Part shown: one piece after another, positions 46,077-57,667 of the stretch
Numbering within the stretch: position 1 is the first letter of the stretch
Layout of the letters: the number at the start of each line of letters is the position of its first letter
Assembly (NCBI GenBank): GCA_020740775.1
Contig: JAHEWK010000005.1
Location: forward strand, 1,302,001 to 1,366,000
Origin: Ilyonectria destructans
Lineage: Eukaryota > Ascomycota > Sordariomycetes > Hypocreales > Nectriaceae
Length of the DNA: 64,000 nt
Reading direction: 5' to 3'
Position numbers and translations under genes: made by a program
The notes under the pieces: model-generated
Database searches by the model: none
What the model was told of the DNA's origin: nothing
The model's input: only the letters and a program-made list of their open reading frames with translations

Positions 46077-47814
46077 TTATATAGACTTTATAGAGGCCTT
46101 ATTAGCTAATAAAAATAAAAATAAAAAATAAAATTCTATTAAGTAATTAATTATAAAAGAGATAATAATTAGATAAAGATATTAAATATAAAGTCTATTA
46201 GAAGATTCTAAATTTATTAAAGATAGCTTTTAGTTAGAAATATTAAACCTTTAATAAAGCTAGAAAATCTTTTAGAGATATTTTAAAGTTAGCTTATATA
46301 ATTTAAATTTAATAATAATAATAAAAAACTGTAATTATAAATACTATAGAATCTAATTTAAATCTCTATAAGATAAATATTATAAAAGTTAGAAGAATAC
46401 TCTAATTTAAATACTTTAAAATTTATTATAGTAATAAGTAGCTTACTTAAAGATACTATATAGTATTATTAAAAAACTATAAACTCTATATTAAGAATAT
46501 AAAAAATCTCTAGCTTATAACTATAAGCTTCTATTTAATAAAGCTACTAATATTAAGATTAATAATTAGATTTATATAATTAAATTTAGTAATAATCTCT
46601 AATTAAATTTATTAGTAATATACTAAATTAAATAGATAATAATTAAATTTATATATATAATATAGATATAATAGTAGAATTATACTAAAGAATTAAGCTA
46701 TTTAAAATCTATATAAAAGGATTTTTTAGTTTTTATTAGGAAATAATATATTAATCTAGCTTTATATAAGTAATAGCTTTATAATAAGCTTATAGAATTT
46801 AAATAGACTAATAGATAAATACTAATAGAATATTTTACTATATAGAATTCTCTATATATCTTTTTTAATATAATTAAATAGAAAGAAAAATTTTATCTAT
46901 TAGTATTACTATAGATTAAAATAGTAATTAAAAAGTAAAATAGATTAAATAAAAATTAAACTTAAGAAATCTTATAAAGTAGTATATAAGATAGAGTAAT
47001 TATAGGTATATTTTAACTAAAGTAGTAAATTTATATAAAATAAGAACTATAAGAAAGACTATTTTAATTAGATTTAAAAGAACTTTAGGAAGCTTTTAAG
47101 CTTTAGCTATAAAGATAGAAATAGATAATTCTAAAGCTATTTTTTATTATAAAGTTACTTAAAAGAAAGAATATTATAAAATATAAACTCTAAATTTATA
47201 GATATTATACTATAGAGGTTAAATAGTAAGCTGCTAATATAAAGAACTAAAAGTAAGATTTTAAACTATATCTATTATAAGTATAATAAATTAAGCTATT
47301 TTATAAAAAAATACAGAGAAGGATATCTTTAAATTCTAAAAAATACCAATAAATCTATAGTAAATATTTAGAATATAGATATTTAAATAAAGAAATTTAA
47401 CTTATTAGAAAATAAATAGATATAGAGGGAGAATTAACTCTATCTATATTAAAAGATAAAATAATATTAATTAGTCTAACTATTAAAAGTAAAATATTAA
47501 TATTTAGTATCTATAAAATAGAAAAAGTAAATATAGATATAGATATTTATATATAAGTAGATATTATTAGTATTTATCTAATAAAATAGCTAAAGTTAAA
47601 GTTATAAGATAATTAGTAGGCCTTTATTTTAAAAGTATATAATAGGAAAATTATATCTTTAAATTAAATATATTAATTAATATTCTTTCTAATTAATAGT
47701 ATAGACTATCTATATAAGATTTATTAGCTTTTTATAAAGGTAAATTAAAATAAGAATATTAATAATTTATTTTTATTTTTATATTTAATAAAATGAAAAG
47801 ATATTTAGATTAAT

Positions 47815-48292
47815 ATAGCTAAATACCTTTATAGTGCAGTAGTTAGTATCCTAAAGCCCCCTATATCTCTATAGAGGTTATTAGTTTAAATTCAGCTGAA
47901 GGTAAATTCTCAATTTTTAGTAAATATAAGAGACCTATATCTTTCTTATAATAAATAGAGAGATTATATACTTATTATATAACCTAAAACTTAAGAGCTA
48001 TCCAATTAAGTTTAAAGTAGCCTATTTAGAACTAGTATAGAAACTAATTGCCAGTATATACTAATTAGTAGAGCCTAGAACTAATTGGGGTATAGGGTTT
48101 TTTATTTATTCTGGGTTTTTCTTATTATTTTAATCTTCCCTAGGTATTTATTATATAATAAGGCAGAGCTAGTATTAAATAGAAATAGAGTTAAACCTTA
48201 AGTTGCCTCTATAAGCCTGCTATGCCTAGTATATTAATAGGTTAAATTAGCACTTAATATAAGCCTAATAGTACTTTCTTAATAGCTAAATA
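47815..48292 (+). mobile_element. tRNA-derived SINE-like insertion with 11-bp flanking repeats
   Basis: A 456 bp segment (47826-48281) flanked by exact 11-bp repeats ATAGCTAAATA (47815-47825 and 48282-48292). Its head, 47825-47904, folds as a tRNA: acceptor strands ACCTTTA (47825-47831) and TGAAGGT (47897-47903) pair over 7 of 7 with one G-T, a D arm GTGC/GTAT, a T arm around TTTAAAT that is perfect if RIP is reversed, and A/B-box-like sequences. The anticodon region is enlarged and lacks a proper loop, so it is not a functional tRNA. The body is less A/T-rich than its surroundings. It lies between gag and RT of element D. Confidence 0.55.
47825..47904 (+). ncRNA. tRNA-like pol III promoter head (pseudo-tRNA)
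   Basis: 80 nt with acceptor, D and T arms as described for the SINE-like insertion. The 29-nt anticodon/variable section cannot form a normal 7-nt loop with U33. Interpreted as the 5' tRNA-related region of a SINE or a tRNA pseudogene, decayed by RIP. Confidence 0.5.
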
Positions 48293-50900
48293 TATCTAGT
48301 AATATAAAGTATTCTTTATTATTATTCTAAAAGATTTTATAAAGAAAATTATAGAAAATAAATAGAAAGTATATATCTACTATATCTTAAATATATTTTT
48401 ACTAAACAAATATTCTATAGATATTTTTAATAAAAGATTAAAAATAGTAATATTAATATTACTAATTAAATTAAAAGATAAAAAGAAGATATTTAATAAG
48501 AATATAGCTAAAATACTATTACTATTAGAAGGAGCTAAATATACTATTAATATTTAAAAAAAATAAGAAATTACTATATAAATTAATCTACCTACTAAAT
48601 AGAAATTAATATAAGATATTAAGATAATATATTAATAAAAATCTAATAAATAGCTATATTATAAAGTTAATAAGTAAAATAGAATTCTCTATTCTATTTA
48701 TATTTAAGAAGAATAAATTAATCTAATTATATATAGACTACTAAAAGTTAAATATTATTACTATTAATAATTAATATCTTCTTCCTCTTATTAGAAACTT
48801 ATTAAATTAACTTTTTAAAATAAAGTAGATTTTAAAAATTAATATTAAGAATATCTACTATTAAATTTAAATTAAGCTAAATAACTACTAAAGAATTACT
48901 TTTTAAATATAATATAATTACTATAAATATATAGTTATACCATTTAAACTAATTAATATATCTATAATATTCTAAGTATATATCTACTAGATATTAGCTA
49001 GATTATTAGATATTTATTATATTTTCTATTTTAATAATATTATAATTTATTCTAATTTAAGGGAATAATATATAAAGAATATAAAGAAAGTTCTATAAAA
49101 ATTATATAGTTTCTAACTATATATAAAACTATTAAAATATACTTTCTATTAATAAGAAGTTAAATTCTTAAAGTATATTATTAACTAGAATAATATTAAA
49201 ATAGATTCTATATAAATTTAAATTATTATTAAATAAAAAACTCTAATATTCTTTTAAAATATATAGATCTTTTTAAAATTTTATAATTTTTATTAGAAGT
49301 TTATTTTAAAATATATAAAAAGTATTAAATTACTCTTATTAATACTTAAAGATAGTAAAAAAAAAAAATAGATAATTTTATATAATTAAAAAAAGCTATA
49401 ATAACTTTTAAAAAACTTAAATAAAAATTCTATTTAGTAGATATTCTATAATATTAGAAATTCTAATTATTAATAAAAATAAAAATAGATATCTCTATTA
49501 AAATAATCTTAAGTATACTATTCTATTTTTTTAGTAATTAATAGTAATCTATAGTATACTATTTATAGAAGCTTATTAATATAAAATAATAATAGAATAT
49601 AGAATAATAAAAGCTATTAGCTATTATAAAGAATTTAAAATACTAAAAATATTATTTTTAAAGTCTATTTAAGAAATTTCTACTTTTAATAGATTATACT
49701 ATATTTAAGAGAGTAATTAATATATTAATATAAAATCTTTATAGAAGATTTATCTAATAAGTATACTATTTAATAGTATTTAATTTTAATATTTAATATT
49801 AGATTGATATTTTAAATTCTATAGATAGATTATTAAGAAGATTAAACTATATAGAAAAAGATATCTCTTATTATAATATTCTACTATTACTAATAAGAAA
49901 GCTATAGCTTATAGATAAATTTCTACTAGATATATAATAAATAATTAATACTATAAAGAATAAAATTAAAGTAATTAAAATTTTTATTTAAATAGTATAA
50001 ATAAATTTTATTAACTCTATATAAAGAGATTTTTTTTTTAATTAATATAATATATTAATAATAGTTAGTTAGATACCTAAAGAAATATTAATCTCTATAG
50101 TTATTTATATTAATATAAAAATTAATATATCTAATAAAAAAGTAAAAAAAGCTTTATAGATATCTAAAAGAAATTTAAATAAAAAGAAACTATTAGAAGC
50201 TAAAGTTATTATTTTAAAGTAATATATGCTATATCTAGTTATAATAGAATTTATATAGAGTAAAATAGTATTTTTAATTAATTTTTATAGAAATTAGAAG
50301 AATTAATCTATAGATTATAAATTTAAAATTAAAATTACTAAAATTAAATAGTAAAAGTTAAATAGAATACTAAAAGGTATAAAAGATATACTATAAATAG
50401 AAATAGAATTCTATTTTTTAAAAGTAGACTAATAATTTTAAAATAAAAAATACTATAGATAGAGATTCTTTATTAATACTATAATAACTTTAGATTAAAA
50501 TATATAAAAGCTATAAAAATAGCTAAATTAATTAGCTATAAATTCTATTAAAAAGAAATTAATAAGAATATTAAACTCTATATTATAAACTATTAATAAT
50601 ACTAAAGTATATATATATTAAGATATAGACTATATAGATAATTATAATTATTATTACTACTATTATACTCTTTTTAGAAAATTAATTTAAATTTTATAAT
50701 AGAACTATCTATAAATATTAAAGTAGATAGAGGATAATATAATATTTTTTTACTTATAGTATACTATATAACTAAATATATTCTCTTAATAAGGAAATTT
50801 AATATTTAAATTTACTATATTTTTATTATATATATTATAGTTATTAAAGCCTAAATTTAAATTTTAAGCTACTTTTTTTTTTTTTACTGGAATTCTATTT

Positions 50901-53900
50901 AATTTTTTTAATTTATTCTAATTTTAATATCTAAATCTATAAATTCTATAATTTAATTTAATATCTTAAAATCTAAATTATTTAAATTTACCCTCTAGCT
51001 AATACCCTAAATAGCTAGTATTTATATTAGCTTAATATAATCTAATAGCTTTTAGAATTAGAATTTATATATCTTACTGCTAATTTTCTTAATAAACTTT
51101 TAACTCCTTTTATTATTGCTATTTTTAATATCTTTAATATCTTTAGCTAAATTATATAGTGCAGCCTTCTCTCTCTAGATATAGATAATATTAATACTAA
51201 TAATTAAATTACCTTATAAATTAACTCTATTTCTATTATTAAGAAATAAGCTGTATCTAAAAATAGCTAATATAATCTATTAGCTTATATCTAGATATTT
51301 TAGATAGTATAGTAAGAGGCTAAATAGACTATTTTCCTAGAGGAATTTTCTATATGTATTTAACTTATCTCTTTCTATTTTATCTTATAGATTCTAAAGG
51401 AATTCAATATTATACCGAAATCCGGTTTTATATCCCTAATATATAGGGTTATTATTAATAAGAGCTTTATAAATAATAGTCGATATAATAAAAGTTATTA
51501 AGATGGGATAATTATTAGAAGGAAAGTTAGTCTCTTAATAACAGAAGATATCTCTTTTATATCTTATTACTTAAAATAAGGTTTCTATCTTAAGGTTATT
51601 AACTGCAGATAATAGGGTTATTAACTAACTCTATTATCTGCAGATAGCAGGATTAAAGTTAGAAGGGTTAAATTAAAGCTTAAGGTAAAGACCAATATAT
51701 AACAACCTTATTATTTAGCTACTATATCTACTGATACTGGGTGTAATACTTACTATTTATCTCTACTATTTAAGAATACTATATAGCTTTAATCTATCTG
51801 ATAATATTAAGTAAAGTTAAAAAAAAACTAAATAACTAAATATATAATATTTATACTAATAATAAAGTAGTTAATTACTATATATTTAATATAGATTCTA
51901 TATAAATAGATTAAATATTAATTTAGAATTCTAAAAGGAATTATAAATAATTATAATAAGCTATTTATAAGTAAATTCTAAAAAGATCTAATAAAAAAGC
52001 AATCTATCTATAGATAATTATTAACTATATACTATCTATAAATAGATAGTTAGATAGAATAAATATACTAAATACTAAAGAAGTATCTATATATTTTTAC
52101 TAGAGAATTACTAGAATAATAAATAGTATAATTACTAAAAGGGGAATTTATATATAATAATAGCTACTATAGTACTATTAATATATCCTCTATATAGATA
52201 CTCTATAGAAATTATCTATATATAGTAGAATATATACTATAATATATAAAGATCTAAATATAGAGAGTCTAAAAGAGAATTAAAATAATCCAATAGATAT
52301 AAAGCTAAATATAGCAGTACTAGCAGACTGCTATAAAATTATAGATAAAATACTATAATATATAATATAAATTATAGACCTACTAAATATAAGGGATAGA
52401 GTAGTATACCAATTTACTGTAATAAACCTCTAGTCTATAGAGTTAAAAGATTAATTAGTATTTATATAACCTATAGAGACTGTACTATACATTTAGATAT
52501 AAGGGGCCTATAGAGCTTATCTAACTCTATAGTATATATCCTTATACTAAAAAGATTAGGTTATTAGCTTATCTACTTAAAACTTTAAATTTAAAAATTA
52601 GAAATTAATATCTAAATATATTAAGATTATAATTACTAAATATATTAGTAAATAGATATACTGAATTTATCTATTAAAGTAGTATTATAGAATATATAAT
52701 ATATTCTTAATAGCTTTAATTAAATCTTAAGAAAAATAGAGAAATACTAAAAGTCTATTAAATTTACTTTTTAAGCTAAAAGAGAAAATAGATAAGTAGA
52801 AAGTAAAAGAAATTATAGAATATATTAATAATAGAGATATTATATAATATTAGATAAAATAGATAGATTAGCTAGTAGAATATAATATATAGAAATTAAA
52901 AGTCTATTTAATAAATATAATCGTAAAAATTAAATAATACCTTAAATAATATAAATCTATAAATATTTATAAGAAATAGAATAAATAGTATAAAATTTAT
53001 ATATTAATTCCTACTCTATTTACTCTATAAATTAAAGCTATTAAGAGTTACTAAAAGTAGACTATAAAATTAAAAATCTATTAAAATTATAAGAAAAAGA
53101 AATAAAATTATAAAGAAAAAAAGATGAAATATTCTAAAAAAGTAAAATAGATTAAAGGCTATTATAATAAAAAGCTATTAAATAGATATTATTATACTTA
53201 AAGAAAAAGTATAGAATCTCTAGCTTTAATATAATACTTCTTCTTTAAATTTAAAGAGGTAATAAATATAGTTACTAAAAAAGAAAAAGCTTTATTAAAA
53301 GAAAATTTAAAAAGATATTTAATTATAGAAGAAATCTTAATAGAAGAAGATTTATAATAGTATTTTTTTTAATAGAAGTATAGTAATATTAAGATACTTT
53401 ATAATCTTACTTACTAATAACTAAATAATAATATATTAGATAATAGTTAGTTTATTATTCTTAAGAGACTAAATATACTTATTAATATTAAAAAGACTAA
53501 AAAAAAGAAATATAGTAATCTTAAAGTTACTAATAAGCTTACTATTATTATTATTACTATTAAATAAGTTATTTAAAGATATAGTAATAGCCTTAAAAAT
53601 AGAAGGCTCTATATTAAATAAAAAATTAATATTAAAAATAAAAATACTAAAAGGAAATAGCTAAATTATATTTAGGATATATTAATAGAAAGATATATTA
53701 AAATAAACTATAAGAATAGCTACTCTATAATTATAAAATATATAATAAATAGTAGGTATAGAGGTAAATACTTTCTTATATAAAGAGGAATCTTATATAG
53801 AAGAAAATCTAATAGACTAAAAGGATATAAAAATAAAACTTTTTAAATTAAAAATAAAAAAGTTACTAAAAGAGATATTATTATCTATATTAATAAAAAA

Positions 53901-54118
53901 TAAACTAAAAGAAGGATACTGCTATTTAAATATATAAATATTATTATTTAAAATATTATTAAAAACTAAAGTAATATTTACTAAAGTAATATTCTTATTA
54001 TTATTAGATTCTATATATTTAGTAGACTTAAAAATCTTCTTAAATTTATTAGTATACTTTTTTAAAAAAGCTAAAAGTAAAATAAAAATACTATAAGAAG
54101 TTAATATTATTAATATAA
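50901..54118. other. Unresolved RIP-degraded repeats
   Basis: A/T-rich relics of unidentified mobile elements. A less degraded stretch at about 51.35-51.77 kb retains several C/G positions and a perfect 13-bp hairpin. Long Lys/Ile/Asn-coding stretches at 52.9-54.0 kb are interrupted mainly by TAG codons that could be RIP-altered Trp or Gln codons, but I could not assign a family. Confidence 0.5.
51603..51643. repeat. Perfect 13-bp inverted repeat (hairpin)
   Basis: CTGCAGATAATAG (51603-51615) and CTATTATCTGCAG (51631-51643) with a 15-nt loop, in a locally less degraded stretch. It could be a transposon end, a hairpin of an old LTR, or chance in low-complexity DNA; 13 perfect pairs including CTGCAG make chance less likely. 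Confidence 0.6.
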
Positions 54119-54339
54119 TGCTGGTAGGGGGTGTTACGATTTACGAGGGATTCGATAACGATAGTCAGGCAGTGAAAAGGTATATTCCTGATGATAATAG
54201 AACTGAAGCTTACCCCTCTTCTCAATTGGAGGGGTGATGCTATTTAATTGTTTAAGTTTTGCCTCTCAGTTAGGTTGTATATCAGCTGACTATTGATTCC
54301 TTATTTACTACCAGACCTCTGTATATCCCCCCTATTACA
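54119..54339 (-). repeat. Solo LTR of the A/B chromovirus, nearly unmutated
   Basis: 221 bp; on the plus strand it starts TGCTGGTAGGGGG and ends CCCTATTACA, so in element orientation it runs TGTAATAGG to CCAGCA. Unlike the LTRs of A and B it keeps four CpGs (around 54137-54161) and many CpA/TpG steps, and so preserves the pre-RIP sequence. No internal element sequence is attached on either side. Confidence 0.85.
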
Positions 54340-55593
54340 TAAATATAACTACTTAAATCTCTATATTAATATATAGAGTATAAACTTAAATTTCTTTATA
54401 TCTCTATAGACTCTAATTATAGTAGAAATAAGCTAGTCTTCTACTATAAAGCTTATACTAAAAATCTATTAGTATTTTTTTAACTTCTTAAGTAGTTAAT
54501 TTAATACTTTATAATTTATACTAATTAAATTTAATATCTTTATTAATAGAAATATAATTATTATTTAGTTAGTATAATAATATTTCTAATTAATCTCTAT
54601 TTTAAAATAGTTATAAAATACCTAATATATCTCAGTAAATATTATATCTAATTATATTTTATATAAGTAGTAATTTAAGGTAGCTTTATTAAAAATATAA
54701 TTAAATATAGTATAAAATTATAATTTTTTAATACTAATATTTATATATATATTAAAGAAGAATTTAATCTTCTTATTAAGAATATTATAAATCTCTTTAG
54801 TATAATTTATTTTCTTTCTTTAAATCTTTATAAATTATACTAATATAAAAGCTAGAAGTAGCTTATTTAAAATCTACTAGAAAGAAATCTTTTAGTAGAA
54901 ATTAATATAATTTAATTTTAAAATAAAAATAGTAGATTTCTATAGTATTAAATTAAATATTTTAAATTACTATAGAGGTAATAAACTTTAGGTTTAATAT
55001 TTAAATATATAAGGGTAATATTATTATTTCTTTTTTATATAAATTAAGATTTCTTTATCTATATATTAATAATATCTTTTTTCTCTATAGAAATTATCTT
55101 TCTATATTTAAGATTAATATAAATTGAGACTATATTATATTAATTTTATACTCTATTTTCTTCCTACTATTATATAAGCTTCTAGCTTCTTATAATCTTT
55201 CTTTAAGTAATTTAACTGGAAAATAATTCCTATTAAGCTAAAATCTATTACAGTTTAATAGTTTTATTTCTCTAGTTACTTAAAGAATTACTAGAGTAAT
55301 TCTATAGATTATTAAGAATCTTTTTTAATTCTATTTTTATTATATTTCTACTATTACTAGAATACTTATATCTTTAAAAGAAGATTCAGTTTATAATTCT
55401 TTAGTATTTTATTTATTTATTCTAAAAGGTTATTTATAATTACTACCTCTATTAATATTATACTTATAAAGCTATTCTATCTACTTAAGTAGATTCTATA
55501 GAAGGTTAAATAGCTCTTAAGTTCTTTTTTAGCTTTTATTAGAGTATTTAAAAGTATTCTTTTTTCTATTCTTTAAAATCCTTTTAGATATAA
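54340..55593. other. Unresolved RIP-degraded sequence between solo LTR and element B
   Basis: 1.25 kb of A/T-rich DNA without intact frames. It may be gag-like debris on the minus strand, but this is too uncertain to name. Confidence 0.4.
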
Positions 55594-55814
55594 TACTGAT
55601 AGGGGGTATTATAATTCATAAGGGATTTAATAATAATAGTCAGATAGTAAAAAGATATATTCCTAATAATAATAAAACTAAAGCTTACCCCTCTTCTTAA
55701 TTAGAGGGGTAATACTATTTAATTATTTAAGTTTTACCTCTCAGTTAGGTTATATATCAGCTAACTATAGATTTCTTATTTACTACCAGACCTCTATATA
55801 TCCCCTATATTATA
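55594..55814 (-). repeat. 3' LTR of element B
   Basis: 221 bp; on the plus strand begins TACTGATAGGGGG and ends TATTATA. The adjoining internal sequence AAATCCCCCTATTAACC (plus strand) is the reverse of the G-run found before the right LTR of element A, which fixes the orientation. Confidence 0.82.
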
Positions 55815-57667
55815 AAATCCCCCTATTAACCTATAGTATCCTTATTAGGTAGTTAATAGTCTTAATTATAGGAATTATAAATATCCTAAAGTAGTTAATC
55901 TATTTAGGTATATTAGGCTTTAGTTATCTGGAAATAGTAGATCTTAAAAATAAAGATCTTAATTATAGGCAGAGTAATATTATTAATATAATTAGTAGTA
56001 TTTATAGAGAAATTAGATATATTTATAAATTATAGTACTAATTTCTAATTTTTATAATATTTAAATTATTATTAGCTTAATTACTCTTTATTTAGGAAGT
56101 AATTATATTAAAAGTAATTAAAATTATATAATATAGTAGCTATATAAATATAGCTATATCCGCCTAAATCTAACTTCTCTCTTTCTTTATTATTATTACT
56201 CTATAGGCCTATATTACCTGCTATTCTCTCTATCTACTTTTTTCTTTTTAATTTAATCTTCTTTTTTATATATTATAGTATCTTTAACTTCTACTTAAGG
56301 CTATACTTATTTAGGGTAGATATCTAATTATACTTCTTAAAGTACCTTTTAGGTTTTAATTCTAACTATTTTAGCCTATTTATCTCTATATAAAGAGTCT
56401 ACTGAAATTATAGATATTTAGTATATACTCTATCTTTATTCTATCTTATAAAATAGTAAGGCTAATTAATTTTAGTTCTATATAGATTAAACCCCTTTTA
56501 ATCTAAAGATAGTTTTCTATCTTTATAATAATACTACTTCTAGTTATTATTAATATTATATTTAAACTAAGGCTACTTATAAACTATAAGTCTTTTCTTC
56601 TTCTTAACTATTTATTTACTAATTATTTTAATATAGCTATAATAATAAAGAGAGATACCTTTAATTTTAGCTCTCTCTATTAGTTTATATACTAACTTCT
56701 AAAGTATACTAATAGCTCTTACTGCCTTCTTAGCTTAATTTTACTATAAATTAAAGCTATAAAGACTATAATCCTACTACTAAAGAGTTTCTACTCTATA
56801 AAGAAGATCCACTCTATATATTATAGGTTAAAGGGAATTATAGCCTTTATCTTAATAGGTATTACTTATTCTAAATATTTAGAGTAAGTTAGCTAATATT
56901 TTCTTTAGAAAGCTTAATTTTAATATAAAATCCTTACTACTTTCTGCTGTACTACTCTAGCTATCTATAAGTCCTTTAGTAATATATACTAAATTATAAG
57001 TATTACTTCTAACTTCTTAATATAAATATTACTAATAGTATATCCTAAGGAAATAATACCCAGAATATCTAGAATTAAATTAATTATTAGTACTCTTAAT
57101 TATTTATATTGGATATAGAGTTTTCTACTTAAATAGCAGCTAAGACTGTATTTTATTAGAAGATTAAAACTATTACTAATAATACCTATAAGAATAAAAG
57201 TAATTAGAGTTAAGCCCTTTTTCTTATTTAGAAATAACTACTAGCTGAGGTTTTACTTTAGATTCCTACTATTAAATTCTAAGCAGCTTTAGCTATACCT
57301 CTTCCTACTATTAAGAATAAGGTTATTTAAAAGGAAACTATAGTACTAAATAAAAAGAATAAGAATAAAGAGAAGCCTAAATTCTTTTTTACTTTTTATT
57401 AAGGTTTATATTATTATACTTTTAATTATTAGCTATTTAGGATAGAGTAGATTTAGGCTCTAATTATAGGGGTTTTTTCTTATAGATATTAATAGTTTCT
57501 TTCTTATATACTTTAATACTAATTGGGCCTTAAGCTTTAGCCTTAATTAATTAGTTATTAGAGCTTTTTATAGTCTCTTTTATTTTACTAGTAACTTTTT
57601 ATTTTATAATCTTCCTCTTAGGTAACTATACTTTTACTTAAGTTTTATAGCTATTTCAGTATACTTC

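Larger units (their letters stand above)
46090..50900 (+). mobile_element. Gypsy element D, decayed and incomplete
   Basis: A different Ty3/Gypsy family from A and B, rightward. A gag zinc knuckle with all four ligands mutated to Tyr lies at 47273-47314 (CX2CX4HX4C spacing exact). The RT (about 48680-49500) reads, allowing for RIP, through KLNAITIKNRYPLPLI-like, YKYIVIPFKLINISIIF and the YxDD box as Y-F-N-N (49027-49038), followed by EVKFLKYIIN. The knuckle-to-YxDD spacing is about 0.5 kb longer than in element A, explained by an insertion at 47826-48281. I could not define its LTRs; element A abuts its 5' side. Confidence 0.7.

Noticed and set aside
38768..46081. Target-site duplications of elements A and B
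   Set aside because: The 5-bp flanks (TTAAT/TTATA for A, TATAA/TTAAA for B) do not match, even allowing for RIP transitions, so no duplication is claimed.
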